A DNA stretch of 64,000 nucleotides from Ralstonia sp. RRA (GCF_037023145.1 NZ_CP146091.1:3596001-3660000), one strand, 5' to 3'; counted from the first letter of the stretch, positions 17,532 through 29,096 are shown. The notes: generated from the letters alone by a model not told the origin. Numbers and translations are program-made.

Positions 17532-18428
17532 TCAGTCCGCCACCTTGTCAGTCGGGAACTTGAACGAGTCGCGCAGCAGGAAGCTCATCGGGATGTCCAG
17601 ATGCACGCCGTTGGGCGGAATGGGCTGCTGGAACCACTTCTTGTAGAGCTTTTCTGCTTCGCCATCGAGGATCGTGCGCGACATCGCCAGGTCGATCACC
17701 TTCTTGAACTCGGCATCGTCCTTGCCCAGCATGATCGCGTACGGCGCCACCGCCAAGTTGGAGCCGACCACCGCATAGTCCGCCGGGTTGGGCGAGGTGG
17801 CCCGAAAGCCATAGAGCAGCACGTCGTCCATCGCAAAGGCGTCAGCCTTGCCAGCCGCCACCATGCCGAAGGCCTCGGCGTGGTCCTTGGCCTCGATCAG
17901 GTTGACCTTGAGCACGCGCGCATCGGCCATCGCACGGATCTGCCCGCCGTTGGTGCTGCCACGTGTGGACACCACCGTCTTGTTGTTGAGGTCTTCCCAA
18001 CGGTGGATGCCCGCGCTGGTCTTCACCAGCATGCGGCTACTGGCAATGTAATGCGGGATAGTGAACGCTACCTTTTCACGCCGCTCGCGCGTGTTGTTGG
18101 TGGAGCCGCATTCCAGATCCGCCTTGCCTTCGGTGACGGCGGCGATGCGTGTGGCGGGCGTCACGGCCACGTATTCCACCTTCAGCGCCTTCAGGTCGGG
18201 CCGCTTGACCGCCACCTTGATCGCGTCGACCAGCCGTGCGCACAGGTCGATCGAGTACCCCACCGGTTTGCCGGCATCGAGGTAGGAGAACGGCACGGAG
18301 TTCTCGCGATAGGCCAGCCGGACGGTGCCGGTGTCGCGGATGCGGTCGAGTACGGGGGATGCAGCCAACGCCTGGAAAGCGCACAACGCCAGGCCGGCCG
18401 CGAGCAAGGCGCGGGTCGGGTGCGGCAC
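17532..18428 (-). CDS. GltI-like periplasmic binding protein, paralogue of 16370-17275
   Basis: 298 residues with a GTG start, fixed by AGGAGA seven bases upstream and by the good signal peptide that follows (LLAAGLALCAFQALAAS). It is nearly collinear with its neighbour: VLDRIRDTGTVRLAYRENSVPFSYLDAGKPVGYSIDLCARL, GKADLECGSTNNTRERREKVAFTIPHYIASSRMLV and KKWFQQPIPPNGVHLDIPMSFLLRD. Tandem duplication is the simplest explanation. The two genes are separated by 256 bp and probably have separate promoters. No ABC partner genes nearby. Confidence 0.88.
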   Translation of the reverse strand: MPHPTRALLAAGLALCAFQALAASPVLDRIRDTGTVRLAYRENSVPFSYLDAGKPVGYSIDLCARLVDAIKVAVKRPDLKALKVEYVAVTPATRIAAVTEGKADLECGSTNNTRERREKVAFTIPHYIASSRMLVKTSAGIHRWEDLNNKTVVSTRGSTNGGQIRAMADARVLKVNLIEAKDHAEAFGMVAAGKADAFAMDDVLLYGFRATSPNPADYAVVGSNLAVAPYAIMLGKDDAEFKKVIDLAMSRTILDGEAEKLYKKWFQQPIPPNGVHLDIPMSFLLRDSFKFPTDKVAD

Positions 18429-18540
18429 GGGGGATGTCTCCTGTTTGTTCTTTTTATGCCGGGCGTGGGCGCGCGGCCCAGCTACCCTAGGCGATGCGGA
18501 CTTTCATCCCGCTTTCACCGGTTTTGTCTTCCCCGGGTCT

Positions 18541-20202
18541 TCACACGGGCCACGCGCGCTGCAGCACGGCGCCCAATTCCTGCGCGTGCCCATCCAACGT
18601 GCCGAACACGCGGCCATGTTGATGATGGAAGCGGCTGGCGATGAAGCGCTCTGCGTCGTCGGGGTGAGCGTGGGACAGCATCAGCGCGGCCTGCGCGGTG
18701 AGTGCCAGCCCCTGGGCGATGCGGCGGGCGGAGGTCTCCTGGATGTCGCCCGGCTGATGCAGCATCGCCTGCAGTGCGGCCAGTTCGGCGCGTACGGCAC
18801 GGTGCCCTTGCGCGCGCTCGCCGATGTCGTGCACCAGGCGCAGCGCGTCGTCCGGCGTGCGGGCGATGGCGCGCAGCACGTCCAGGCACATCACGTTGCC
18901 CGAGCCTTCCCAGATGGAGTTGACCGGCGCCTCGCGGTACAGGCGCGCCATCGGCCCCTCTTCCACATAGCCGTTGCCGCCCCAGACTTCCATCGCCTCG
19001 CCCGTGGCTTCGATGGCGCGTTTGCAGACCCAGAACTTGGCGGCGGGTGTGACGATGCGTTTCCAGGCGGCCGCCAGCGGGTCGGCATCCGCACGCTCGA
19101 AGGCGCTGCCCAGTTCCATCATCAGCAGGGTCGCGGCTTGTGATTCGAGTGCGAGGTCGGCCAGCACGTTGCGCATGAGCGGCTGATCGGCCAGCAGGCG
19201 GCCGAACGCCATGCGGTGCCGCGCGTGGTGTAGCGCCTGCATCAGCGCGTGGCGCAGGATGCCTGCGCTGCCGATCACGCAGTCGAGCCGCGTGTGGGTC
19301 GCCATTTCGATGATGGTCGGAATGCCGCGCCCCTCTTCGCCGATGAGGATGCCCTCCGCGCCGCGGAACTCCACTTCGCTGCTGGCGTTCGAGCGATTGC
19401 CGAGTTTGTCTTTCAGGCGCTGGATCTGGATCGGGTTCTTGCTACCGTCGTCACGGAAGCGCGGCACGAAGAAGCACGACAGCGGGCCATCTTCCGCGCC
19501 CATGCGCGCGACCACCAAGTGCGCATCGCACATCGGCGCCGAGAAGAACCACTTGTGCCCGGTGATGGCGTATGTCGCGCCGCGCCCCTCGCCGCGCAGG
19601 GGTGTCGCCACCGTGGTGTTGCTGCGCACGTCCGAGCCGCCCTGCTTTTCGGTCATGCCCATGCCGATGAGGATGGCGGTTTTCTGGCGCCACGGCAGAT
19701 CGCGCGCATCGTGTTCGCGGGCGTAGAGGCGGGGCCCCAGGTCGGCAAACAGCGTGGCCTCTTTCTGCAACACGGGGATGCTGGCGAAGGTCATCGTGGC
19801 CGGGCACAGGGTGCCGGATTCGATCTGCGCCTGCATGTAATAGCCCGCCGTGCGCGCGGCCCAGGCGCCGGGGCGCGGCTCGGCAAACGGCAGGGCCTGC
19901 AGGCACTGGCTGCGCATCAGGCCGAGCAGCGCGTGCCAGGCGGGGTCGAAGCGGATGGCGTCGATGCGCTCGCCGGTGCGGCTGTGGGTGTGGAGTTCGG
20001 GGTGGTACGTGTTGGCTTCGGTGGCCCACCGCAAGGTCTCGGGGGCGCCGAGCTGGTCACCGAAGACTTGCAGCGCGCTGGCGTTCCAACCGCCACCCAG
20101 GCGTTCGAGTGCGCCTTGCAGCGTGGTGTCGGACGTGAAGGGGTTGAAGCCGGTCAGGTCCGGGACCTGGTTGAAGACGCGGTGCGTGGCCTCGGTGGGC
20201 AT
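18541..20202 (-). CDS. aidB: AidB-like acyl-CoA dehydrogenase family protein
   Basis: 553 residues, ribosome binding site CCAGGAGACC. The N-terminal section THRVFNQVPDLTGFNPFTSD..LQGALERLGGGWNASALQVFGDQLG is specific to AidB, the alkylation-response flavoprotein, and not to ordinary acyl-CoA dehydrogenases. The dehydrogenase core shows TEKQGGSDVRSNTT, GHKWFFSAPMCDAHLV and the C-terminal AIEATGEAMEVWGGNGYVEEGPMARLYREAPVNSIWEGSGNVMCLDVLRA. AidB binds DNA and FAD and is induced by alkylating agents in E. coli. No ada-type neighbours here. Confidence 0.9.
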   Translation of the reverse strand: MPTEATHRVFNQVPDLTGFNPFTSDTTLQGALERLGGGWNASALQVFGDQLGAPETLRWATEANTYHPELHTHSRTGERIDAIRFDPAWHALLGLMRSQCLQALPFAEPRPGAWAARTAGYYMQAQIESGTLCPATMTFASIPVLQKEATLFADLGPRLYAREHDARDLPWRQKTAILIGMGMTEKQGGSDVRSNTTVATPLRGEGRGATYAITGHKWFFSAPMCDAHLVVARMGAEDGPLSCFFVPRFRDDGSKNPIQIQRLKDKLGNRSNASSEVEFRGAEGILIGEEGRGIPTIIEMATHTRLDCVIGSAGILRHALMQALHHARHRMAFGRLLADQPLMRNVLADLALESQAATLLMMELGSAFERADADPLAAAWKRIVTPAAKFWVCKRAIEATGEAMEVWGGNGYVEEGPMARLYREAPVNSIWEGSGNVMCLDVLRAIARTPDDALRLVHDIGERAQGHRAVRAELAALQAMLHQPGDIQETSARRIAQGLALTAQAALMLSHAHPDDAERFIASRFHHQHGRVFGTLDGHAQELGAVLQRAWPV

Positions 20203-20280
20203 TGGGGGTCTCCTGGAGTGTCACGTTTGTTGTGAACCCATGGTAGACCACCGATGGTTTGCGCGGCTGGAGGCAGGTTT

Positions 20281-21465
20281 CTATACGGCGGTGGCGGCTT
20301 CCGCGTGCGTTTCAGACGCCGTGAGTACCGGTTTCTCCCCCGTCAGCAGGTAGTGCATCAACTCACGCACCGGCCGAATGGCCTCCCCAAACGGCAGCTT
20401 GCCTGCACCGCGGAAGAACAGCCCCCGCTCCACATCCCCCCGCAGCGCCTGCGCCAGCTTCAGGTCGATGCAGAACTGCCCCACTTTGCCGATGCCATCC
20501 CGCAGCCCGCACGTCTGCAGGCAATCGAAGCCCTGCAGGCAATCGCGCACCTTGGCCTTGGCCTGCAGTGCGCTCTCACGTGAGAGATAACGCGACAACC
20601 AAGGCGTCATCACCGCCCGCGCCGGCAACCCTGCCACGCTGACGAACTCGCCGATATCGCCCTGTTCGGCGCCGGTCAGCACGCGTTTGAAGCGCTCGTG
20701 TGCATCGCCCTCTTCGGTCACGGCAAACGCCGTGCCGAGCTGCACGGCCGCAGCGCCCTTGTCGAGCCAATGCTTCACCTTGGCATGCGAATCAATGCCG
20801 CCGGCCAGGATGATCGGGATCTGCTCCGCCGCCAGTCCCAGCTTGATGAACAGTTCACGGCATTCATCCAGCACGCGCGCGAAGGAGAACCGCTCGTCGC
20901 GTAAATCTTCGATGCACGCCGCGCCCAGGTGCCCACCGGCGTGCGTCGGGTGTTCGATCACCACCGCATCCGGCAAGCGCGCCTTCCTCATCCACCGCTT
21001 GAGCACGACGCCCACGCCGCGCGAGTCGGAAAGAATCGGAATGAGCGCCACCTTCGGATACGCCGCCGTCATCTCCGGCAGATCGAGCGGCAGCCCCGCG
21101 CCCATGACGATCGCATCCGCGCCGCTCTCACACGCCTGCCGTACCAGCGCGGGGTGCGATTCCACCGCCTTCATCACATTCACGGCGATCAGGCCGTTGC
21201 CCTGGCTGCCTTCGCGCGCGGCACGGATCTCGCGGTCCAGCGCGACGAGGTTGGCGGCGTTGATGGCGTCCTTGTCATGCGACTTTTCCGTGGCGGCCAC
21301 GAGGTCCGCGTGGTGATGCCGCAAGTCGATGCTGGCGATGGTGCCCACGCCGCCTTCGCGCGCCACGGCACCAGCCAGCCGGTGCGCCGAAATACCCACG
21401 CCCATCCCGCCCTGCACGATGGGCACGAGGCTGCGCCCCGCAAGTGTGAAACGACGCTCCAGCAT
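20281..21465 (-). CDS. nitronate monooxygenase (2-nitropropane dioxygenase family)
   Basis: 394 residues from the ATG at 21465, chosen for GGGGAG eight bases before it. The FMN-binding TIM-barrel landmarks are MLERRFTLAGRSLVPIVQGGMGVGISAHRLAGAVAREGGVGTI, VVIEHPTHAGGHLG (catalytic His), IPIILAGGI and GAAAVQLGTAFAVTEEGDA. Enzymes of this group oxidise alkyl nitronates such as propionate-3-nitronate. The C-terminal 80 residues carry three Cys (LQGFDCLQTCGL) and are longer than in the shortest family members. Divergent from the thiamine operon. Confidence 0.88.
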   Translation of the reverse strand: MLERRFTLAGRSLVPIVQGGMGVGISAHRLAGAVAREGGVGTIASIDLRHHHADLVAATEKSHDKDAINAANLVALDREIRAAREGSQGNGLIAVNVMKAVESHPALVRQACESGADAIVMGAGLPLDLPEMTAAYPKVALIPILSDSRGVGVVLKRWMRKARLPDAVVIEHPTHAGGHLGAACIEDLRDERFSFARVLDECRELFIKLGLAAEQIPIILAGGIDSHAKVKHWLDKGAAAVQLGTAFAVTEEGDAHERFKRVLTGAEQGDIGEFVSVAGLPARAVMTPWLSRYLSRESALQAKAKVRDCLQGFDCLQTCGLRDGIGKVGQFCIDLKLAQALRGDVERGLFFRGAGKLPFGEAIRPVRELMHYLLTGEKPVLTASETHAEAATAV

Positions 21466-21683
21466 GACAACTCCCCGCGGCGTTTGCCGCAATGCAATAG
21501 AAAATGGGTTCGAGCGTCGCATAGGTGAAACATCGGCGGATTGCGCCAGATCAAGGCAGGTGGAGTCCGTGCGGGTTGCCGCACATTGCACGCCGGTCAG
21601 GACTGAAATGACCGGCCAATCGTCACCTGAGGGGAATTCGTGCTGGCAACGCTGGCAGCCCTGTGCTTAAATTCAGCCTCGTT

Positions 21684-21775
21684 GGATGAAACAGGGGTGC
21701 CGTACGGATGGGCCGTGCGGCTGAGAGAGTCCCTTCGCACCCGATCCGGTTCGTACCGGCGTGGGAAGTTTCAGA
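21684..21775 (+). promoter_or_regulatory. TPP riboswitch (THI element) of the thiC operon
   Basis: The conserved blocks are all present in order: GGGGTGCC at 21694-21701, CTGAGAGAGT at 21721-21730 and ACCCGATCCGGTTCGTACC at 21739-21756, closing with GCGTGGGAAG. The leader reaches thiC at 21877. When TPP binds, expression of the thiamine genes should drop. I did not find a clear terminator hairpin between the aptamer and the ATG, so translational control is likely. Confidence 0.95.
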
Positions 21776-21810
21776 ACACCGCGTAGTCTCTGGCAGATCA
21801 CCCTCACTGA

Positions 21811-23772
<1,962 letters not shown>

Positions 23773-23785
23773 TCCAGCAGGCGAA

Positions 23786-24931
23786 ATGCCAACTCCCACT
23801 CCGTTCGACGTAACGATCCTCGGTGGCGGCCTCGCTGGCCGCCTGTGTGCCTGGCAACTCGTGCAGGCCGGCGTGCCGGCAGCGCGCATTGCCGTGGTGG
23901 AGCGCGGCGCGCGCGACGGCAGCAGTGCTGCTGCGTACGTGGCGGCAGCCATGCTGGCGCCGCTGGCCGAAGCTGCCGTGGCGGATCGTTTTGTCGTCGA
24001 CTTGGGGTTGGCTAGCCTGGCGCTGTGGCGCGACTGGCTGCCGAAGCTGCGTACGCCGGTGTTCTTCCAAGAGGCTGGCACGTTGGTCGTGTGGCATGCG
24101 GCCGACCGTGGTGAGGCATCGCTGTTTGCCAACCACGTGCGTGCTGCCGCGCCGGCCGAGCGCGTTGCCGCAGATTTGCGCGCGGTAGACGCCGCCGGCA
24201 TCGCCGCATTGGAACCGCTGCTTGCGCAACGCTTCACGCAGGGGCTGTATCTGGCGGGCGAAGGCCAGCTCGATAACCGCACCTTGCTCGGTGCGCTGGC
24301 GACGGAACTGGAAGCGTTCGGTGTGCAACTGCGCTGGAACACGGAAGTCGCTGATCCGCGCCCGGAAGCACTCGCGGCGAACGGCCTTGGCGCACGTCTC
24401 GTGCTCGACTGCCGTGGCCTTGGTGCCAAGCCCCAATGGCCGCGTCTGCGCGGTCTGCGCGGTGAGGTGGCGCGCATTCATGCGCCCGATGTGTCGCTCA
24501 CGCGGCCGGTGCGCATGCTGCATCCGCGCTATCCGCTGTACATCGCGCCCAAGCCGGGCAACGTCTACGTGATCGGCGCGACCGAGATCGAATCCGACGA
24601 CATGTCGCCGGCCAGCGTGCGCTCCACGCTGGAGTTGCTGTCGGCGGCCTACGCCGTGCACCCCGCCTTTGGCGAGGCGCGCGTGCTGGAACTGAACACG
24701 CAGTGCCGCCCGACCCTGCCCGATCATCGCCCGGCCCTTCGCTGGGACGGCGCTGGCACGCTGTCGGTGAATGGCCTGTACCGGCACGGCTACATGATCG
24801 CGCCCGCCGTCACCCAAGCTGCGGTGGCGGTTGCGCGTGATCTGCTGGACGGCCGTGCCATTGATGCGAACGACAGTGAATGGCCCGAGCTGTTCGCCCC
24901 TGCTGCATCGCCTGAACCTGTTTTGTCATGA
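23786..24931 (+). CDS. thiO: glycine oxidase ThiO-like FAD enzyme
   Basis: 381 residues from the ATG at 23786. FAD motif DVTILGGGLAGRLCAWQLVQAGVPAARIAVVERG at about residues 6-40, DAO fold throughout (PRYPLYIAPKPGNVYVIGATEIESDD, then SVNGLYRHGYMIAPAVTQAAV at the end). ThiO makes the iminoacetate used for thiazole formation. It begins 14 bp after thiC and ends overlapping thiS by 4 bp (ATGA), so it is a coupled member of the operon. Confidence 0.9.
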   Translation: MPTPTPFDVTILGGGLAGRLCAWQLVQAGVPAARIAVVERGARDGSSAAAYVAAAMLAPLAEAAVADRFVVDLGLASLALWRDWLPKLRTPVFFQEAGTLVVWHAADRGEASLFANHVRAAAPAERVAADLRAVDAAGIAALEPLLAQRFTQGLYLAGEGQLDNRTLLGALATELEAFGVQLRWNTEVADPRPEALAANGLGARLVLDCRGLGAKPQWPRLRGLRGEVARIHAPDVSLTRPVRMLHPRYPLYIAPKPGNVYVIGATEIESDDMSPASVRSTLELLSAAYAVHPAFGEARVLELNTQCRPTLPDHRPALRWDGAGTLSVNGLYRHGYMIAPAVTQAAVAVARDLLDGRAIDANDSEWPELFAPAASPEPVLS

Positions 24932-25143
24932 CGCTGAACGTCACCCTCAACGACCTGTCGCTCGCACTGCCTGCCGGCAGCACGCTGGCCGACGCCATTG
25001 GCGCGGCTGCGTCGCAACTGCAGATCGCGCCGCCGTTTGCTGCCTCCGTGAACGGCGATTTCGTGCCCAAGGCGCGCCACGCGCAGCACGCGCTCAACAC
25101 AGGCGATCGCATTGCACTCGTGCAGCCTGTTGTGGGCGGCTAG
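24928..25143 (+). CDS. thiS: sulphur-carrier protein ThiS
   Basis: 71 residues with a ubiquitin-like fold and the required C-terminal Gly-Gly (..LVQPVVGG) that is adenylated and thiocarboxylated during thiazole synthesis. ATG overlaps the thiO stop; thiG follows 9 bp later. The protein is slightly longer than the typical ThiS of about 66 residues, with the extra residues in the middle. Confidence 0.93.
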   Translation: MTLNVTLNDLSLALPAGSTLADAIGAAASQLQIAPPFAASVNGDFVPKARHAQHALNTGDRIALVQPVVGG

Positions 25144-25152
25144 GAGTTTTTG

Positions 25153-25980
25153 ATGTCGACAACCAATCTTTCCACCGTGGCCGATCCGCTGCGCTTGTAC
25201 GACGAGACCTTCGCCTCGCGCCTGCTGCTCGGCACCGCGCGTTATCCATCGCCGCAATCGCTGGAAGACGCGGTGCGTGTCTCCAACCCGGCCATGCTGA
25301 CCGTCGCATTGCGCCGCCAGAGCGCGGGCTCACCAGAAGGCGGTGCCGGCTTCTGGAAAATGCTGCGCGAACTCGACGTGCCTGTGCTGCCAAATACAGC
25401 TGGCTGCTATTCCGCCGACGAGGCCTACACCCTCGCGCAGATGTCGCGCGAAGTGTTCGAGACGGACTGGATCAAGCTCGAAGTCATCGGCGACGACTAC
25501 ACGCTGCAGCCCGACACGCTCGCGCTGCCCGCAGCGGCCGAACGCCTCATCAAAGATGGTTTCAAGGTGCTGCCGTATTGCACCGAAGACCTCGTGCTGT
25601 GCCGCCGCCTGCTCGACGTCGGCTGCCAGGCGCTGATGCCGTGGGCCGCACCCATCGGCACCGGCCGTGGGCCCACCAACCCGTACGGCCTGCGCCTGCT
25701 GCGCGAACGCCTACCCAACGTGCCGCTCATCGTCGATGCGGGCCTGGGTGTGCCGTCGCACGCCACGCAGGTGATGGAGTGGGGCTACGACGCCGTGCTG
25801 CTCAACACCGCTGTCGCGCAAGCCGGTGATCCGGTGGCGATGGCGCAGGCGTTCGCGATGGCCACGCAGGCTGGCCGCCTCGCACGTCTGTCCGGCCCGA
25901 TGCCCGAGCGCGATGTGGCGCAAGCCAGCACCCCCGTGGTGGGTTTGCCCTTCTGGCATGCAGAAGAGAAAAGCGCATGA
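25153..25980 (+). CDS. thiG: thiazole synthase ThiG
   Basis: 275 residues from the ATG at 25153; the TAGGAG of the preceding stop region serves as ribosome binding site. ThiG joins iminoacetate, deoxyxylulose phosphate and ThiS thiocarboxylate to make the thiazole phosphate. Visible family signatures are [33 protein letters not shown], the Lys in [16 protein letters not shown] that forms the imine, [16 protein letters not shown] and the closing VGLPFWHA. Coupled by ATGA to thiE. Confidence 0.95.
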   Translation: MSTTNLSTVADPLRLYDETFASRLLLGTARYPSPQSLEDAVRVSNPAMLTVALRRQSAGSPEGGAGFWKMLRELDVPVLPNTAGCYSADEAYTLAQMSREVFETDWIKLEVIGDDYTLQPDTLALPAAAERLIKDGFKVLPYCTEDLVLCRRLLDVGCQALMPWAAPIGTGRGPTNPYGLRLLRERLPNVPLIVDAGLGVPSHATQVMEWGYDAVLLNTAVAQAGDPVAMAQAFAMATQAGRLARLSGPMPERDVAQASTPVVGLPFWHAEEKSA

Positions 25981-27131
25981 GCATGTCGTCCCTGCGTTTT
26001 TCCGCCGCGTGGCCGGAAGCGGCTGCCCTCGCTGCGCAGATCGTCGATCGCCACACCGAAGCCTTAGGCCGCGCCCCGCACGCGTGGAGCGTGACCGACC
26101 GCGCCGATGAAGCGACCACGGCCACCACAGTCCTGCTGACCACCGATGCTGCACAGGCCGACCGCGCCCGCGTGGCTGGCGCTGCTGTCGTACTCAGCGA
26201 GACGCGCGGTGCCGAACGCATCGACACCGTGCACGACCGCCTCGGTACGTATCGCTTCATGTCGGTGGCGCACGGCGATGCGCTCGACGCACGCTTTGTC
26301 GCCATCTTCGGCGCGGCACTCGCGCTGGCGTTCGAGCCGCGCGATGCACTGTGCGTGGCCCGCGCGTGGATCGCCGAAGCGAATGCCGATGCGCTGGCGT
26401 GGCCCACTCGCTTCAACGCCCTGCCCCGCGTGCTCGAACCTGCGTTGCCGTGCCCGACCGCAGCGGACCTCGCCTTCGCACCGTGCCCGACGCAGCTCGG
26501 CATCTACGCCGTGGTGCCGGATGCGGAATGGATCGCACGCCTCGTCGCGCTCAAGGTGCCGACCGTGCAGTTGCGCTTCAAGTCGGATGACGCACAAGCC
26601 GTAGCTGACCAGGTGCGCCGCGCAGAAGCCGCCGCACGCGGTAGCGACACGCGCCTGTTCATCAACGACCACTGGCAAGTCGCGCTCGACGTGCATGCCC
26701 AGGTGGCGAGCAGCGGCATCTACGGCATTCACCTCGGTCAGGAAGATATTGACGACGCAGACTTGGTCGCGATCCGCTCGGCGGGTTTGCGACTCGGCAT
26801 CAGCACGCACGGCTTTGCCGAGATGCTGCGCGTCGCTCCGCTGAACCCGAGCTACCTCGCGCTGGGCGCCGTGTTTGCCACGCCCACCAAGACCATGCCG
26901 ACCGTGCCGCAGGGCCTGGGCCGGTTGTTCGCCTACGCGGCCGCCATGCGCACACGCGTGCCGGCGCCCCCGCTGGTGGCGATAGGCGGGATCGATCTAG
27001 CGGCAATGCCGCGTGTGCTGGAATCCGGTGTCGGCTGCGTGGCCGTGGTGCGTGCCATCACGCAGGCCGACGATGTGCCGGCGGCGGTACAGGCGCTGCA
27101 AGCGACGTTCGCGGCGCACGTGCGCGCCTGA
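25977..27131 (+). CDS. thiE: thiamine-phosphate synthase ThiE with an extra N-terminal domain
   Basis: 384 residues, about 170 longer than a plain ThiE. The C-terminal about 205 residues are a ThiE barrel: [64 protein letters not shown] and VAIGGIDL. The first about 175 residues look like a degenerate ThiD C-terminus: a stretch [20 protein letters not shown] mirrors the ThiD HGTGCTLSAAIAAHLA but lacks the catalytic Gly/Cys. A true thiD lies at 28185, so the extra domain probably no longer acts as a kinase. Last gene of the operon. Confidence 0.88.
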   Translation: MSMSSLRFSAAWPEAAALAAQIVDRHTEALGRAPHAWSVTDRADEATTATTVLLTTDAAQADRARVAGAAVVLSETRGAERIDTVHDRLGTYRFMSVAHGDALDARFVAIFGAALALAFEPRDALCVARAWIAEANADALAWPTRFNALPRVLEPALPCPTAADLAFAPCPTQLGIYAVVPDAEWIARLVALKVPTVQLRFKSDDAQAVADQVRRAEAAARGSDTRLFINDHWQVALDVHAQVASSGIYGIHLGQEDIDDADLVAIRSAGLRLGISTHGFAEMLRVAPLNPSYLALGAVFATPTKTMPTVPQGLGRLFAYAAAMRTRVPAPPLVAIGGIDLAAMPRVLESGVGCVAVVRAITQADDVPAAVQALQATFAAHVRA

Positions 27132-27269
27132 TGTCACGCAAGGGTTGCGCAACGCAGTTTGCGTCCCATGATTGCCCCACAAGCGCCATCTCACTGTCCT
27201 ATCCTGTTCGTGCGCTGCCCCGGTCGTTGCCGGGGCGGCGCATCCTCATTCACGCTGCAGGAGACAGAC

Positions 27270-27749
27270 ATGGCGGTCAAGCCCATTCCCGAGGGTTACC
27301 ACAGCGTCACCCCGTACCTGAGCATCAAAGGCGCCGCACGCGCGCTCGATTTCTACAAGCAGGCCTTCGGTGCCACCGAACTGCTTCGCATGGATGGCCC
27401 CAACGGCACCATCGCGCACGCTGAAATCCGCATTGGCGATTCCCCCATCATGTTGTCGGACGAGGCCCCGAACATGGTTTGTGCCAGCCCCGATACGCTG
27501 CAGGCAACATCCGTCGGGCTGATGATCTACGTGCCCAACGTCGATGCCGTGTTTGCCAACGCGCTCAAGGCTGGCGGCACGGAAGTCCGCCCCGTGGTGG
27601 ATCAGTTCTATGGCGACCGCTCCGGCACGCTCAAAGACCCGTTCGGCCACGTGTGGACCGTGTCCACCCACGTGGAAGATGTGTCGCCTGAAGAGATGAA
27701 TCGGCGTATGGAAAAGTGGACGAAGGAACAGGCCGGCGCATCGGCTTGA
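27270..27749 (+). CDS. VOC-family protein (PhnB/glyoxalase-like)
   Basis: 159 residues from the ATG at 27270, supported by GCAGGAGACAGAC. The fold begins VTPYLSIKGAARALDFYKQAFGATELLRM and continues with HAEIRIGDSPIMLSDEAP and GDRSGTLKDPFGHVWTVSTHVEDVSPEEM, the standard PhnB/YdeE-like arrangement of a bleomycin-resistance/glyoxalase protein. Substrate unknown; these proteins often lack an experimentally known role. It ends at a clear terminator. Confidence 0.85.
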   Translation: MAVKPIPEGYHSVTPYLSIKGAARALDFYKQAFGATELLRMDGPNGTIAHAEIRIGDSPIMLSDEAPNMVCASPDTLQATSVGLMIYVPNVDAVFANALKAGGTEVRPVVDQFYGDRSGTLKDPFGHVWTVSTHVEDVSPEEMNRRMEKWTKEQAGASA

Positions 27750-27766
27750 GTCGGCGAGCTCCAACG

Positions 27767-27796
27767 AAAAAGCGCGGACCGTGATCCGCGCTTTTT
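27767..27796. terminator. bidirectional terminator between the VOC gene and a convergent lipoprotein gene
   Basis: GCGCGGA-CCGTGA-TCCGCGC stem flanked by AAAAA on one side and TTTTT on the other, so it can end transcription of both facing genes. Confidence 0.92.
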
Positions 27797-27815
27797 CTTG
27801 GTCGGCGTGGGTCGC

Positions 27816-28169
27816 CTAACGCGGCACGCAGGTCACCTGCACGTTGTTCACATCATTGGTGGCCGTGCCGCTGGCGTTGGTCACCGTGCAGTTGGCCGAC
27901 GCCGGCTGCGCGCTGATCGTCACCAGATAGCTGCCGTTGAACGGTACCAGCCCGCCAAACACGAACCTGCCGTTTGCCGCGACGGTCTGGCTGTCGCGGC
28001 CGTTGTTGAGCAGCACGATGGACTGGCCGCCTGGTAGCCCGCTGATCGTGCCGCCAATCGAAAAGTTGCTGCCGAAGTCACTGACAAGGCTCGCGTTGCA
28101 GGCGGCCAGCAGCCCGCACAACGCGGCCATGGGAAGCATGCGGATCCTCTTGATCGGCAGACGCGTCAT
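27816..28169 (-). CDS. small lipoprotein, function unknown
   Basis: 117 residues, ribosome binding site AAGGAGCTGCC. Basic start, hydrophobic stretch and lipobox LLAAC at about residues 19-24 mark a secreted lipoprotein. The mature part is rich in Gly, Ser and beta-type sequence (GGTISGLPGGQSIVLLNNGRDSQTVAANGRFVFGG), suggesting one Ig-like or carbohydrate-binding-like beta sandwich; two Cys near the end may form a disulphide. Not recognised further. Confidence 0.7.
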   Translation of the reverse strand: MTRLPIKRIRMLPMAALCGLLAACNASLVSDFGSNFSIGGTISGLPGGQSIVLLNNGRDSQTVAANGRFVFGGLVPFNGSYLVTISAQPASANCTVTNASGTATNDVNNVQVTCVPR

Positions 28170-28184
28170 GGCAGCTCCTTTGGA

Positions 28185-29096
28185 TCAGTCTTCGTCGATG
28201 TCCACTTCCAGCGCGCGCGGTGCAGCCAGCGGACGCGGCGCAAAGCCGTGGTTGAGCGGGCCGGCCCCGCGCCCCAGCGCCAGGTGACGCCCCGCGCCGA
28301 TGGCGTGCAGCAAGTAGTCGAGCGCAGCCTCGATGGCGGCTTCCAGCGTGTCGCCACGCGCGAGGTGCGCGGCAATGGCAGCGGACAACGTGCAACCCGT
28401 ACCGTGCGTGTGCGGCGTGTCGATGTAGGTGTGCGCGTAGACGCGCTCGGTGCCGTCGGCGGTGACGAGCACGTCTTGCAGCACGCCGTCTTCACCGGCG
28501 GTAGCCACATCCGCCAGATGCCCGCCCTTGAGCAGCACCGCACGCGGGCCCAGCGCCAGCAGATCGCGCGCGGCCGGCAGCATGTCGTCGGCCGTGCGGA
28601 TGTCGCGGCCGAGCAGCGCGCTCGCTTCCGGCAGGTTGGGCGTGACGATCAGCGCGCGCGGGAACAGCCATTTCGCCATGGCCTGCACGGTGGCATCGGT
28701 GCCGAGCTGCGCGCCGCTGGTGCTGACCATGACCGGATCGACGACGAGGTTGGCGATCGGGTGGCGGTCCAGCGCCGAGAGGATGGCTTCCACCACCTGT
28801 GGCGTGCCCAGCATGCCGGTTTTGGCGGCGTCCACGCCGATGTCGCCTGCCACGGCATCGATCTGCGCGGCGACGATGTCCGGCGTGAGCGATTCCACCG
28901 CCGTCACGCCCAGCGTGTTCTGCGCGGTGATGGCCGTGATGGCCGACATGCCGTAGCAGCCGAGCGCCGCAAACGTCTTCAGGTCGGCCTGGATGCCCGC
29001 GCCGCCGCCGCTGTCCGAACCGGCGATGGTGAGTACGCGCGGCACGTGCGAGGCGGGGGCGGCAAACGCGGCAAGAGTCGGGTCAGTGATTGTCAT
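28185..29096 (-). CDS. thiD: hydroxymethylpyrimidine/phosphomethylpyrimidine kinase ThiD
   Basis: 303 residues from the ATG at 29096; a TTG at 29114 would add six. ThiD phosphorylates HMP-P to HMP-PP for ThiE. Motifs: RVLTIAGSDSGGGAGIQADLKTFAALGCYGMSAITAITAQNT at about 20-60, PVMVSTSG, VTPNLPEASALLG, and the anion hole with catalytic Cys, THGTGCTLSAAIA. It is near but outside the thiCOSGE operon, on the opposite strand, and has no riboswitch of its own that I can see. Confidence 0.93.
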   Translation of the reverse strand: MTITDPTLAAFAAPASHVPRVLTIAGSDSGGGAGIQADLKTFAALGCYGMSAITAITAQNTLGVTAVESLTPDIVAAQIDAVAGDIGVDAAKTGMLGTPQVVEAILSALDRHPIANLVVDPVMVSTSGAQLGTDATVQAMAKWLFPRALIVTPNLPEASALLGRDIRTADDMLPAARDLLALGPRAVLLKGGHLADVATAGEDGVLQDVLVTADGTERVYAHTYIDTPHTHGTGCTLSAAIAAHLARGDTLEAAIEAALDYLLHAIGAGRHLALGRGAGPLNHGFAPRPLAAPRALEVDIDED

